Assembly: GCF_901000735.1 (NCBI RefSeq)
Contig: NC_081543.1
Span: 37,754,590 to 37,818,589 of the forward strand
From: Corylus avellana
Lineage: Eukaryota; Streptophyta; Magnoliopsida; Fagales; Betulaceae
DNA length: 64,000 bases
Reading direction: 5' to 3'
How positions within the stretch are numbered: the stretch's first letter is position 1; each line of letters opens with the position of its first letter. Made by a program: the position numbers and the translations under genes. Positions 25,202 through 39,800 of the stretch are shown one piece after another. Under the pieces are notes generated by a model that did no database searches, was not told where the DNA came from, and saw only the letters and a list, made by a program, of their open reading frames with translations.

Positions 25202-26204
25202 TGTTCAGAGAGAACAAGCCCTAGAGGCCAACGACGCCGTTTCAGCGAACTGCTTGTATAGGACCTGCACGAGAGAGAGCCCTGGTTAGACATGCGAGAG
25301 AGGGAAAGAGAGAGAGGGAGGGAGAGGGAAAGAGGGGTTTAGGGGGATTTTGAATTTGTGGTTTAAATTAGGGTACGTTAATTAGAGAGAGACCTTTTTG
25401 GCGGGTAATTTAGGGAGAGAGAAAGAGAGATTTGTGTGTTGGGTTAGTGATAATAGTAAGAGGGGGGTGAGTTTTGGGAGAGAGAAAGGGAAGGGGTGTT
25501 GGGTTGGGTGTGGGGTGGCTGAGCAGAGCGATTTTGTGAGAGAAAGAGAGAGAGAGAGAGAGAAAGCGAAAGCGTTATTTGTAATATAAAACGGGTTCGG
25601 GTTTGGAAACCGGGTTTTAACGTGCAAGGGCGTGGGAGCCAACTGTTTCCAACATTTTTCAATCATGCCACTACTCCTTTCTATCTTTTCAAATTGGCAC
25701 CCAAAATTTTTATTTTTATAAATTTAAAGTAGGACAACAAATTTCCCTAACCAAGCTCTAAATGACAGAAATTTGTTGTAAAAACTCTTACAAATTAGTC
25801 TTTAAAAAATAAATATGTGTCCGTTTAAGTTATTAAAAAAACACGTATTAATAAAAAAAAAATGTGCTTCTTACTTGCTAAAACATGTCATTTTTATTTG
25901 CTAACACATGTTACGTGCTTCTCACATGGTAAGAGACTTATCACAAATAACAGTTTTATAGACTGAATTTAAGAAAGAGACCAGATATTCATCTGTCTCT
26001 CATTCATCTTTCATCAATTTCTTTCTCAAACCACCATTGAATTTGTATAACCCACATTTCCTTTATAAATCAATATCCTTGTCATTTTTTCATTTGTGCT
26101 TATTTTTTGGTGTTTTGGACCTTTTTTTTAGCTTGTTTTTAGATGGTTTTAAGAATGTTTTAGTGTTTTGGTATAAAACCTTATAATAAAACAACATTGT
26201 TTTG

Positions 26205-26257
<53 letters not shown>

Positions 26258-26857
26258 CCATCTTCGTCTACCTTACCATAACTAACTGTACAGCCTTAGG
26301 CGCTTAGTTGAAAAAAGCCAACCACCTACCAATGCCATTATAGCCATTATATGGTTAACGGTTAATAACCTCAAGTTTGTAAAGTCTACTCTTTAGATTG
26401 TGCTTTTTATTTTTTGGTTGAAAAATGTATTATGATGTGACATAAAAATAAACTTAATTTCAAGTGTTTTGTATTTTGATTTATTTGTTAATGTTTTGTT
26501 TTAAAAGGAAAAATAAAATAAACATGAAAGTCTATAAGTACAACCAACCCTTATTATTTGAAGTATAATTGCTAAAATGTTTAGACTTTGTTTTATTTAA
26601 CCGTGTCTTTTTACAATTTTAAATGGCATATCGTATTAAAGTTGAATGAAAAGTATCCAGCTAGTTCTTCATTTCCTTGCATTTTTGGACCCACTAGGAT
26701 TGAAATGGATCAGAGGCCCATGCTTGAAACTTATGTGTTAGGCCTATAGTTGATTTAGGAAATTTTAGAGATACATTACAGATGGTGCATGGCCCCAACA
26801 CAAACCCTAGCCTAGGTAGGCTTATTGTATTGGCTTTATTTGATAAAACTTTTTTCA

Positions 26858-26890
<33 letters not shown>

Positions 26891-27439
26891 ACAAACAACC
26901 CAAAATTCAAAACTACTTTCATTTTTTATGTCACATCAAAACATCTTTTAAAACAAAAAATTAAAAAAAAAATGCTAAAAATTACATTTTGGTCCTATAA
27001 ATATCTTACGATGCAGATGCGACAATCCCAACCAATCTTTGGTTCAAGGGTTAGTTAGGACTGACATGTTAACATTGTGAAATAATTATAGGATAAAAGT
27101 TTGGTTTATAGCATTACTCAAAACAAAAAACACCCTCTAAAACGCATTGTCAATGAGCCATTGTGTTTTTTTTTTTTTTGTTAAACAATTCTCACATAGC
27201 CTATTTCAATATGAAAAAGATCACATTATCCTTCGCAAGCAAACTCAAAAACTTTTACCTCCTTCAATTGCACCAAGTGTTACAAATTTTGTTCAAGCTA
27301 TCATTTAAGCAATATGGATCACAAAACTAACAACCCAACAGAAATCTTATTTAGTTTTTGAGCAAACATTACATGTACAATTCTAAATTTATATGCACAG
27401 AATAGACTGATAGAAGTGCCTACTTTGTTTACATGATAT
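25202..27439. other. PHD-gene promoter region and LBR 3' flank
   Basis: From 25270 to 25570 the plus strand is GA-rich (CT-rich on the gene strand), with several (GA)n runs. This is common in 5' UTR and core promoter sequence of plant housekeeping genes. A (TA)n tract lies at 26206-26255, and poly-T runs lie near 26860 and 27168. I see no gene. Confidence 0.6.
26206..26255. repeat. (TA)n microsatellite
   Basis: About 25 uninterrupted TA units. Confidence 0.95.
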
Positions 27440-30400
27440 TCAAGTACCTAGATGCAGTGAAGTAAGTAGCTTCTGGCTAAGATGGTATTGTTCTGTGAAG
27501 GCCAGATCGCTGAAAACTATAACCCTTGAATCTGTGCAGACAATTTCAGCATTCTGGAGTGTAAAACCATGAGGGAGAGGCAGAGGAAATCCTTTCATCA
27601 GGTGTAAGTTCACGTTCGGCAAGATTACGGTTTTGAGGACAGTTGACATTATTGGCTGCAGAGATCAACACAGCATGAGATTCATAGTGACTTCAGAAAG
27701 TAATGTTTCTTTATTCTAGCAAGAGAATGCAATAAATAAAACTCAATGGAAATAATTGAGTTTTACATTGCTTGATATAATTGGTCAAAGTTTCTAGGCC
27801 ACTATGGGGAAGTATAGCTCAATGGAAATAAATAAATAAAACTCTTAGGAAGTATTTCAGAATCTAGTTAAGAAAAACTTTGGTCGTTTTTCAGTTCCAT
27901 TCAATTTCCAGGCATCATTAAGTAGCTCCAGACTGACACAGAAATGACACTAACCTGAAGAAGATGCATGTGCAGGTCACCAATCTCACTCCATTTCAAA
28001 TATGCAGTGAAGTCCTCCAATCTGACTCTACCAGCTAGATTATTCCTCAAGATTACTGCAGAACCTGAAGTACTTATATCCTGCACCAACAAATAGCACC
28101 TACTGATCCTCATGAAGAACAAACTGATACTTCCAACTGTCAACTTTAGACAATATGTGAAATGGTGTTCCTATATGTACTTAATATGGAAGAAAAAAAA
28201 CTGGTGCCATATCAAGATTCATTCATTAGATTTCACAACAGTTCACACAAATATTATAACATGATTACTTAATTTGTCACATAGTTAAAAAGTGAAGAAA
28301 TAATTTAGTGAAGTGTAAGGAAAACGTAGTGCATAAAAATTTACAGTTTCTACAGACAGATGTTTCAATCAAGTGTACCAATGAGATGCAAGCAACCGGT
28401 ATAACTTCACCACCATCCACAACATCAATTGTCACATCTAAGTTAATAATGGCGCCAATGACATCCTTTGCAACTTTAATAATTGGTGGAGAAGATACAG
28501 ATATATTAAGATTCATGTCATCATCTGGGTACTGCTTGTACAGTTGAGGAACAATGTATCTCCATCCAGCTGTATTCAAAATGGATTGATCTGGTATTTT
28601 GTCCACAATCCAGTGCATATAATCTGCCTGACCAAAAAAAAAGCATTAGTTCAGGTGTCCAACTGCAATTGCATTACAGAAAATACAAGTGTGCAACTCA
28701 GGCATGTCCAAGGTGAGTTAGTGCTCAGACAACTGTTTCATTCCTGAGTCCCAACTCAGTTTCAATTCAGCATACCAAGACAAAGCCAGACCCAGCCAAG
28801 GTAGTATGTCCCATCTTGACAATGTCAAAAAATGCACCACCTAGCTTAAAGCTTGATGCTTTTAAAACACCATACGGAAACTAATTGCAAAAGATCCTTT
28901 TAAATGCACTTGAATAATAATGTGGAAAACAAAGAGTTGACATTGAAAGAACTTACATCAAAGTAAACTAATGATAAAGAATTAAAAACATCTTGTTGTA
29001 ATGAGATCTGGATCATCTTAGCTGGACCACTGCAGAAAAAAGTATCCTTCCATCCTTTATGGATGTAGTTTGAGACTAAAACAGCATCCTTTGCTGTGAC
29101 TAGGCCATTAATCTCAACTTCAATGGAAGAATTACTCAACACAGGATTGTCCACAAAAGTAACATTTAAAACAGCAGTGTGATATATTGGGATTTCTTTT
29201 GGAATAGATTGCAATAAGGAGTCAAGCTTTATTATCCCTTCTCTGATTTTCTTGGAAATCGCATTTTCAATTGCAGATGCTATTTTTCCTTCAAAAGCAT
29301 TCACTACCCTGGAATAAAAGTAAAGGAATAAAGTGCATAAGTAGTTCATTGTTTAATTAGTAAGATTCATTAAGACCAATAGTCAGACTGATTAAGAGAG
29401 AGAATAATAGAGATTAATACATCATTAAGAAATAAAAAGTTAAAAGTGTATTATTAATCAACTGATGTCTTTTCAAGTTAGTACGATTGAAGTGGGAAGG
29501 GATCTCTGCTTGTATGAGATGTTGACCTTGAGCTCCCTTAAGACTTAAAAGTAATCTCTTTACTAATTATAAAAGCCTATAATATATGGTGGAGATTCTT
29601 GATGTAGAGAGTTTGCTAATTTGGCAATTTTACAACAGATGGAACAGGCTAGGGAATCGCATGAATGCCGATAAGTTGCTAAAATGTAAACAAAATCTTG
29701 TCTGCTAGGATAGAATCATGGATAATGGTATGTTTAGAACTGAATAAGAGGAAGGAAAGAGGAAGCTTTTAACACTCTATTCCTACAATCTACAATCAAA
29801 CTCCCCATGCAACTAAAAACTCTCTGATGGGGATCATAACAAATAATTGAAAAAGGAAAATAATGTTGACCAAAAAAGAGAAGTAAATCTGAATTCCAGA
29901 CTGGTGAATTGAATCACTAGCATATGGCAATGGGGCAGTTCAACATACTGCAAATGTAGCACCATATACAGTCATAAGAGATTTTGAGGAAATTAAGTTG
30001 CAATCTCACACCACATATAAAAATATCACCTTCTCGACTACAATATATAGATGATAACAAACCGTTTATCAAGAGGACTTCAATTATTTAGGAGGATTGC
30101 TTACACTTGATAAAGCCAAGATGCTCCACCATCCAACTTTATTGAGATATCTTTCACATGGCATCCACATTCCAGCACCGAGAGCTTAAGATTTCCATCT
30201 TGGTTCTTGAGAGCTGCAGCTAGCCCCACTTCCATACCTTCAACCTTGATAGAAACAGCAGTATTTAATGAGAAAGTAAAGTTCAAGAGAAAAAATCTCT
30301 GAACACTTTTGCTAGCAACAGAGTATTCTTACAATTTTCACTCTATGTCAGCCACTAAACAGATTATTTTCAATATATTTGGCCTATCCACCTTAGTCTT

Positions 30401-31041
30401 AATTGTCAAATATGCTTGTTTGAGATTTCTGTTATATGACACAACTATGGTATCTTTTGAATCAAGATATTTAGAGGTCAATGGCCCTTATCTCAAGTAT
30501 AGCTAAAATCGACTGCAAACAATATGACAAAGGCGAGCCAAAAGAAAAATGGCTATATTAGCAAAATTCAGCCATATATCTATCAATTTACAGAAACTAG
30601 AGCCGAAGCAAAATAAAAAGGCTGGCTTTATACCTGAACAGATGCGCCCCCGTCATCCGTAATTGCAACTGGAACCAACCAAGTGCGGTAAGAATACTGC
30701 CAAGCCATGCTCAAATTTGCAGTGGCACCTGAAGCAACTAAGACAATACCTGTCTCTCCAGTATGAATATACGAGGAAGCAACATCAACATGATAAATTG
30801 TAATGTTTGAAAGAAGAACATGAACTTTGCCAACAACTGGGATTTTCACAGATTTTTCAATATCAGGCAGTTGAAGAGGAACAATAGAGGAAACGGCCTT
30901 GTCTATTAGCACATCCTTGGCAAAATCAAGACCCCTGTTGGATATTTGCACAGAAATGAAGCCTTCATCATTGGATTGAATACGGGTGGTTGAAAGAGTG
31001 AAAAGAAGTGATAAAACAATGAAAAAAATAGTGGGTGCCAT
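27440..31041 (-). CDS. LBR: LBP/BPI-related lipid-binding protein (LBR)
   Basis: Plant LBR proteins are secreted or endomembrane relatives of animal LPS-binding and bactericidal/permeability-increasing proteins. In Arabidopsis they bind bacterial lipopolysaccharide and affect PR1 expression. Six exons, 31041-30634, 30244-30105, 29308-28957, 28627-28379, 28080-27955 and 27655-27440, join in frame to 496 residues, near the family's 490-515. Residues 1-23 (MAPTIFFIVLSLLFTLSTTR onward) form a clear signal peptide. Family marks include ISNRGLDFAKDVLI, GGASWLYQ, the VVNAFEGKI block, YMHWIVDKIPDQS and the C-terminal PLPHGFTLQNAEI. Intron 2 is placed at CAAGT-gtaagc because only that donor keeps phase. 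All introns are GT-AG. Whether this is the LBR-1 or LBR-2 type is not settled by sequence alone. The PHD neighbour favours the At3g20270 side, and TAF6 nearby favours At1g04970. Confidence 0.92.
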
Positions 31042-31637
31042 TGATTTTGAGGAGGTAGAGATGAAACCCAGAAAGCAGCAGGTTGAAGTTATGAGAGTTT
31101 ATGTAAAAGAAGTTTTGTTGGTTGAGGTTTTGGAATTTTCTTCATTATTTTGAGTAAACAATCGACACGGCCGACTTGGTACAAGATGATATCTTGGCTG
31201 CTAAGAACAAGGCCCACACGTATCCACCTCAGGTTAGCGGGGCGCGTGGTATCTCCAACTTGCCGAAGAACAGCATCCATGCTTAAGATTCGCATCCGTG
31301 CGATTCCAATCGTGAAGGAAAAGTTTAGTTGAAATCTTCTCGGACTGTGTTAACTTGTACCTCGTACATTAATACATTTTGTTGCGGTGTATTTCTATTC
31401 TTTCACATTTGTACTTTATACTGTCTAACTTAATATATTTTAAATAATTTTTCATGTCAACTGGTAAATATATTATAAGTTTATGAGTCAATTAGACAAA
31501 ACTAAAAAATTTCTAAGTTTTTTTTTTAGACTTTTTATTCCTCAGGTCAATCGAAATGCTAATAAAATTCTTACAGCTAAAATTGTGTAACCGCCATTAA
31601 TCCTAGCCACTTTAGCATAATAATTTTTTATTAATTT

Positions 31638-31737
31638 NNNNNNNNNNNNNNNNNNNNNNNNNNNNNNNNNNNNNNNNNNNNNNNNNNNNNNNNNNNNNNN
31701 NNNNNNNNNNNNNNNNNNNNNNNNNNNNNNNNNNNNN
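31638..31737. other. assembly gap of 100 N
   Basis: One hundred consecutive N, the usual placeholder for a gap of unknown size. AT-rich sequence flanks it on both sides. Confidence 0.99.
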
Positions 31738-32072
31738 TTTTTAATTTTTTTTAATTAGGTATATGGAAACGTTTCGATTTTTTAATTGTGCTGACGTAGC
31801 TTTCTGTCAAATTTTGGATGAAATTTAGATGGAGGTACCATCTCTATTTTTATGTAAACCCGATGTACCTCCTATGATAAAAACTAATCCCTAGGAAGCA
31901 AAAAAAAAAAAAGACAAGGTAAAAAGGTATACAACCCTAAAATTAAGGTGATAAGTAGAGTGGCATTACTTGTTATTATGTTTTGTTGGGAACCATGGGA
32001 AATTTTACGGTTCCAGGCTAGCATGATAAATTTATAATTATTTTTATAGCAAAAGAATGAAGAAAAAAAAGG

Positions 32073-32679
32073 GGTTAAATACCAAATACCCCCCTGAGGT
32101 TTGGTAACTTTATTTTTACCCCCTTAGGGTTTCATTTTTATCACAAGACCCCCAAGGCTGGAGAAGACCAAGAATCCATCCCAGGAAGGGACCTGTTAGG
32201 GATCCAGACACGCTGACCAATCCCAAACGCCGGGACACGACACATATTTAATTTTTTAATTTTTTTAAAATTTTTTTTTTAAAATAAGAGTAAGTGTGGG
32301 TTTGTCACCCTTTACATTTTGGGGTGGCTCGCCAACCCCTGAAGCCCAAGGGTGTCACACCCCCAGTTTTTACAGGGGGTGGTTTCGGCCACCCCCCATG
32401 GCCAAAGCCACCCCCAAATGGCACAGCCACCCCCAAATTTTTTTCTTTTCTTTTTTCTTTTTTAAAAAAAGAATATATTTTTTTAAAATTTTAAAAAAAA
32501 ATTAAATATGTGCCACGTGTCAACATCTGATTGGTCCACGTGTCAGTCTTAACGATCAACTAACGGATGAACTAACTTGGTCCTTTATCAAAACCCCAGG
32601 GGGGTCCTGTGATAAAAATGAAACCCCAAAGGGGTAAAAATAAAGTTACTAAACCCCAGGGGGTATTTGGTATTTAACC
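32073..32679. mobile_element. Mutator-like non-autonomous element with long TIRs
   Basis: The left end ggttaaataccaaatacccc pairs with the right end (reverse complement ggttaaataccaaataccc), and pairing continues through taactttatttttacccc and atttttatcaca. The core near 32300-32430 is GC-rich, with repeated ccaccccc/gggtggc text. Flanks are poly-A runs, so a target duplication cannot be judged. Confidence 0.75.
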
Positions 32680-33871
32680 AAAAAAAAAAAGTATAATGAA
32701 CTGTTAATTGGATACAAATCTTTAAATTATTTTGTCGAGTTTTCTTTCATGATTAAAGTCTCTTTGATTTTTAATGGTTTAAAGAAAAAACGATGTCATA
32801 ATGCATTTAATGAAAATGTAATTTAGATACCGATAAAATTTTAATTTAACCTTTAAAATCGTGAATTTTTAAAACATCCCCAATTTTTTTTCACATTCTT
32901 AAAGTGCTATTTTTTCAAACTTAATTCCAAATAGAACATTTTTCATGATTTTGTCTACAAAAACGTGCATTTGGTTTGCATAATCTCAAGGCCAAACACA
33001 CTCTAAACATCGAACTCCATCATCAGTCTATCAAACAGATAATATGTTATGATAGCTCCGAGGAAATTGTCCATGTAATTGTAAACGGTTCTTTACATTA
33101 AAGACGATTTAATTTATAAACATTTCACATAATCTTCCTTCCTTTCTTTTCTTTTATTTTTTCCCTTTTGCTATTTTCATTACTGGAGTAAATGATGTTT
33201 CTGCCCCTTGCAAAGGACAAACCGACCTGATATTCTTCAAATAAAGTTATAGAAAGGAGGATATCGACCATAATGAAGACATCATTCAGATACAGCCACG
33301 TTCACCTGATGATACTTCGGTTATGGTTTGAGATCCTGATTACCAGTATAATACAACATGAGAGCATGCAGAGGGTTCTACAAGTTGATCATATTGAGAG
33401 AAGATGATCGTAAAGAATGTTTATTGTCGAGAACAAGCAAAACCCAACATGAATGTCTTCTTTCCATTATGTTGTTCTGAACAATAACCTACCCATTGTT
33501 TCTACTCCAATACTTTTCATACCCTGTAGATGGAACCAAAGCTCCATACCTTTTCAAGACCCCCTGCCCCTCTTGGCTTCTATATTTGATGATTCGCATA
33601 GACTATGTAATGAACACTACAGTTACAAATAATTAACGAAGATGGAAGAAAAGCAGGCTAACAAGAAATGCAAACCCAATAATCCAAACCAATCACGAAC
33701 AGAAAAGTACACCGCTAGCTCGTCATTTGGGGGAACTGATCATTAAGCAGCCAATGTGCAGATTTCCTTTGGTATTACATAAGATCATCTCCTTCGTGCG
33801 ACCGTATATCTTCTTGTTTATCAATGCAAGCGTATTGGATGATAAATTGTAAAACTTTTACCAAATTGGTC

Positions 33872-36800
33872 TCATAAAAAGTAATCTGGTGCAGGTTTTT
33901 TGGCTGGCGCCGCTCTTGATTCCTGCATATCATATTAATCTTTCAGTGTAGCACAGCATGCAAGAGTGAATTCAATCAAGAAGCAGTGTTTTATAATGTT
34001 GAAGTACATCATGAAACATCTCTTCCCCATGGGCTGCCATACACACAGATCACGCCTTTCAGTCATCTGTTTGTATAAAACTGAAAACAGTTCAGCTCAC
34101 ATGGATATAACCATCTAGTCTGAATCACAGGATTGCAGATTCCAGATCAACTAGTAGTGCATCCCTATCCTTTCAAAGACTAGAACCATTCAAGTCATAT
34201 TGGTAACATGCCTCTTGTTCATGGCTCAGGTTACAAACCTTACCAAACAAAGTAATAATTAAAAACTAACAGATCAAATAAGTGCTTTTAGTAAATAAAA
34301 AGCCATATATTTGCACCAGCTCAATGTATGGATTCCTCTCAAGAGGGTATAACTCAGACTAGCAATGAGAAACTTAAATAAAGAGTACGCAGCCGTTTGT
34401 ATTAGACAAGAAAACACATATTTTCCTCTGGTAATGAATTGCCAGTGTAGTATATGTACAAACCTGTGGAGCAGCATCAAACACACGAAACTGCTTATTC
34501 AAATTCTCGTCTAGCTCAAGTATTGCAGCTACATTACCACATCTGCAAACACGTCCAAGAATGAAACCAACCATAAATACAAAAACAAAGCAAAGGAGAC
34601 AAACCTAAAATTTATAATTTACCTGTAACAGTAATTTGGTGCTGACCAGACCGTAACTATCTGGTGATTGAACATCCATTTATATCCTTCCATTACCAAC
34701 TGATGGGCACGACATATGTAGTCAATGTTGTTTGCATGGTTAAAAGTAGTAACAACACTGCCGCCAAATAGAAAGCCAGCACCACGGGGACTCAAACCCC
34801 AACCATCAACAATATCTTCAGGATCAGACCACAGGAGGTCACACATAGCACCATCATGAGGTACTTCTTGCTTCCGATCGATTGTTCGTATCTGGCAAAT
34901 GGAACATTATTAGTATATCAATCTTCAGAGTATATATACAAATTCAGGATGGGTTCTCTGACCTGATCCAATGTTGATATGGCAGGAGAGAGGCCTCCAT
35001 GGACACTGAAAATTTTGTTCTCAATGAGAGCTGATAGACTGAAACAAACACAGTATAAATTTAGAAGCAGTAATAGACTGACTTGACAAAAGTACCTAAA
35101 TCTAGGTTCTGTTGGAAGCAACTGAATTGGAGAACGACTTTAATTGGCCACTAGAGTAAAATTTGATGGTCAATTGAGAACTTTAAAAAATAAAGTAAGG
35201 CATAAGTATACTACTGTTACTGCATGTCACTTAAAAGGCTCTGCTTACTTTCACATGGTAAAGTGGGTGATATCTGCTTCTCTTAAGAATTGCTTCAACT
35301 ATACAGTATCTTGAACTCGTGAAAGTGGAAAATGGTATAGAAAGAAAACAATGAAACTTTGGTATGAAAGTTTGGTACTTGCTTCCAAACACACCCTAAT
35401 ATAACAAAATTAAAATCCAGGGCACCTGCAGGATGGGTAATAAGGGCTTGCTTGGTAGCATGTTTGAAAAGTCCTTTTTTTTTTTTTTCATTTTAAACAT
35501 AAAAACACACTTTCTGTAAACAAGTAACCAAACGAAATATTTTTCAAACAACAAAACACAAAACAATGTTTAATCAACAAAAGACTTCAAAAAATAAAAC
35601 ACAAATTTTTTTAGAAACTTTCTCAGAAATATTTTGAGAAAGTACTTGCTTATTTTTTTCAAGTATGAAGGTTGACTTATTATTTATTAAAATATAATAT
35701 ATAAAAAATAGAGAGGTGGCCGTGCGGCCACCCCCAATAGGTGTAGCCACCCCAACAGGATAGAGAGGGTGGCCAACCCAATAGCCAAGAGGGTTTGGCT
35801 GCCCCTGATTTTTTTTTTTTATTCAGCCACCCTTACTTTTTATTTTTAATTATTTTACTTTTTTTTGGTTTGGTTGTTTCTTTTATGTTTTGGAAACACT
35901 TCTTAGATATTTTATTTTTTTTAGAAACACTAAAACACACTTTTTAAAAATTTTACCAAACAATTTTCTTCTGTAGGCCCCACAGAGAATACTTTTCAAG
36001 CGTGGACCCCACCAAAAACACTTCTCAACTTTCCACCACATCAAAAAAACTATTTTCAAATCAAAACACAAAAACATCTTTTCAAAACACTTCATAAACA
36101 TGCACAAGGTGGTGTACTAAAAAGACCAGACACCATGTGACACGGAGACATGCAAGGAGACCAATATCTGAGAGAACTCTTTAAGGTATCTCATCAATCT
36201 AAATAACTTTGGATATCATAGCATATTGTGGTATCCATGCTATAAAGGCAGCAGCATAGTGATATATTCATGATACACACTTATGACTCTTAGAAACATG
36301 CAAGAAATTGAGTTGATGATCCCAACCATCCAACGATATGAAATTTATTGTAACATCCTGGTCCCATATTGGGAAGATGAGTAGCTCACATAGAGTGGGT
36401 GGTTTATAAAGATAGTTATGCATGCTAAGTCTCACATTGCCTAATTATTAGGTGAAACTGAGCTTCATAAGTGATTCTAGAGAAGCTTCAAATTGACAAG
36501 TTATGATAGCACAGATATGACTAGTGTTTTTTTTCTAGGTTGTTACATTTATACATAATTTCTGACCATCCAAAAAAAAAAAAAAAAAATGAAAGGATGA
36601 TTAGGCAACACACAAGAATCTTCACTAATATTCAGGCAGCCTAGTTGTAGTAAATCCCAATCTCTATCCTAACATCCCCCACCCATCACTACATTCTTAC
36701 AGCTCCCTTACATTCTAACAGACAGGTATCTTATGTTTTTAAAGGATATGGCCAAACCTTAAGTAATCAAATATATCAGTGCAATATCTCCAAACATTCA

Positions 36801-39800
36801 CAGAGCCATATTTACGTAGACACTCGTCGTAGAATCCATATACCTGAATAGTACAAATAAATGGTAAATGCTCTGAACACATAAAAGAAAAGAAATATTC
36901 TAAGAGAATAAAAAGTTGAAACATATATACCAGTTAAAGAGACTTAACCTGTGTGATCTGACGGCTCTCATGGTTCCCTCTAATGAGAGTTATCCGATCT
37001 GGATACCTCACCTGAATGAATTTATCAGTTGAAAAACTTAATGTTTGAAGTAACAAAAAAAAAATCAACAATACATCAAAAGACTAGATGAAAATATTAC
37101 AATTGTGTAGTCTATTGATTTTTGCAATCTGACACTGGCAAATTGCAAATCAAGATGCACATTCCAACTCAACCAATTCAACAAAAAGTCTGATGCCAGA
37201 CGTCACCTTGACTGCACAACCACTTCAATAGATCCCACAAAGACAATGCAATTGTGAAGATTTACTTGATGTGAGAAGATTCAAATGATGACATAAATCT
37301 TTGATATTTCACAAAGAGCCTCTCTTGGTTACTTTTGGTCCCTGCTGTATCACTATATTCGGGACCTACTAGGAATAGTAGATAGGTATTTCATATGGGG
37401 AGGGTTCTCTTTGAGCAGCTAATATATTTTTAAGATCAATATTGAGTCAACAAAGTATCTTTAATTAGACATGACTTTGAAGTTAATTTGTGACAAACAG
37501 TGAGTTTATTCTTATATGAGATTTTGTTTGAAAACTTCTGTACCCAAAGCTTTATGACTTCAGGTTTAGCAAGCATTCCTGTATTTTAGAACATCTGTTT
37601 GACCCTTCCAAATTCACGAGGAGTTTTTCTTCACCTGCTGCAGCTCTTCTTCCTCCATTTTATGTCATACATCATTTTCTCAAGAGTCAGATTGTTTAAA
37701 ATTCGGGGTAGTTTTCTTAAAACATCAAGCAACATTTTCGGGAGTTAACACCAAGCCAACTTCCCATCAGTTAAACGCAAAGCCTAATAGTGGCTGCACA
37801 TACCTGCGATCACAAAGGTCGATGTACAAAGATAGGGCTTAAAACACCTTATTGGTTCAATTATGCAATGTGGTGGTCCAAAGTAAATCTTGAGATGAAT
37901 GACAATCTACTGAAAATAAACATTCAACTAAGGACTTTTCACAAAGAGGACTATGTTTTAGAAGCCACAGAAGTGCCATTTCTAATGAGAACCTCCTAAT
38001 GAAATGGATGGAAGACAAGGTCAAAAGGAAGGAAAAAGAAAATCTGAGAAATATAAATAGAAAGTGCAACAACCTGCAAGGCTGACTACATTTGACACAA
38101 GCTCCCACTTAATTTCATAAATAGGATATTGCAAAATTATTACCTTCAGGGCTAATAGAAGCAGAAATGTCTCCACGGAATAAAATCCTCTGTCAACAAA
38201 ATCTCCAAGAAACAAGTAGTTAGTCTTTGGGCAATCACCTCCTACTTTGAAAAGCTCTTTCATGTCATAGAATTGCCCATGAATGTCGCCACATATCTAT
38301 CAAAAAAGATATCCAACTGACATCAGTCAGCCTGAATCACAATCATGATTTTAACCAATAGAATATGTTTAAATGTATATTGTCCAATGGAATATATTTA
38401 AACATAGATGATATATTCTGGATTCCCTACTTCAACTCCAGATTTTGCTCATCCTCCCTGCCCCTTCCTAGTACATCTAAATGTAGAGGAGATAAGTAAA
38501 AGGGGGAATCAAATTATGATTAAAGATAAACAGCATTTGCAAGTGATACAGATTTGTATTACTATCAAACTACAAAAGGAACATCAACGAGGCTTAAATA
38601 CTAGATACTTTGACACTGTACCCCTTCCTTGCCTCCCATTTCAGATGAGCAAGATATAGCCGAAAGTGCAGTAGTCTGCCAAATCAATGCATCATGACAA
38701 CAAAAACTTACCCTCATAGTGGAATCAGATTAGGGGGCTTAACCAGCAGACATTGCTTAATTTATAATGAGCAAGAATGATGCAGGAGCACTAATATATA
38801 GAATCCCACCTTCTATGATATCATCTACTGTACCTATTTTAGTTCCATAAAAGAATAGGAACTTCCAGTTTCTCGTCAGTTTCACAATCACCAAATAAGA
38901 GGTGTCTCCTAATTTGCCACATCTAGGAGATCTACAAGATCTCATAAAGAACAGCACCCAAATGATGCAAATCAACATTTATTGCAAATAAATGGCTGGG
39001 CAAAGTTTTGAAGTAATTAAATTTTAATTAGGTTTGACCTAAAGCCCAACCAGATATATCGGAAAGGCTAGCCTGTACGACCCTGTAAAAGGGGTACTTC
39101 ATTCTTTGGTAAGTCAAAGACTTACACTTGATGCAACAATGAATCCTATAAAGCTCTCTTATGTTGATTAAACTGGAATCCATCACTGACCAGGAATCTA
39201 ACTAAACAGATTGCCTAATTCATAAAGAAAAACTCAAACTGAGTAGAGTAATAACCAAAGCAATTTTAGACCTTCCATTCCTATAAAGCTCAGTTTAACC
39301 GAAAAATTAAAACTTGAAAGACCACGAAAGCAGCAACAAAATACTCTTAGCATTAGAACATGAATTCCAAAAAAAAAAAACATCATTCATGCCCAATTTT
39401 TTTTAGTAAGTAATTGAAATATTATTAAAAAGCGAAAGGCACAACCCAAGTACACAAGAAGTATAGAAAATAAACACCTAACTTGAAGAAGAAAAGATAA
39501 TAAGGAAATTATGAAAGTTGAGCACAAAGGGAGCTAAAAAAACAGCTGTCCAAGTTAATAGAGTATTCAAAAATAAGAACATAAGATCCGCCAACATCCT
39601 CTTGCGGTTCTCAAAACATCTAACAATGCATTCCCTCCAAAGACATCACGAAAAAAAGAAGGTACCATCTTCCACACAGCAGCACTTTGAGAGCTACCAC
39701 CCGTCCACCAACAATCATACAAATTAGCTACTCTTCTAGACTTAACCCGAGAAAGCCCAAAACGACTGAAGAACACACTCCATAATGCGCAAGCTACCTC

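Larger units (their letters stand above)
31042..33871. other. LBR promoter, assembly gap, TIR element, PPX 3' flank
   Basis: The first 300 bases are the LBR 5' region. The stretch then holds AT-rich sequence, an N gap, a long-TIR element at 32073-32679 and AT-rich sequence up to the PPX stop. The PPX 3' UTR probably covers part of 33400-33871. No other gene was seen. Confidence 0.6.

Noticed and set aside
24852..25293. Long open frames opposite or shifted to exon 1 of the PHD gene
   Set aside because: They are side effects of the GC-rich Pro-Gly codons. Only the frame beginning MDPTVGVEPMEL splices into the conserved protein.
32294..32505. Open frames rich in Pro/Gly around 32.3-32.5 kb
   Set aside because: They fall in the GC-rich core of a long-TIR element and are low complexity.
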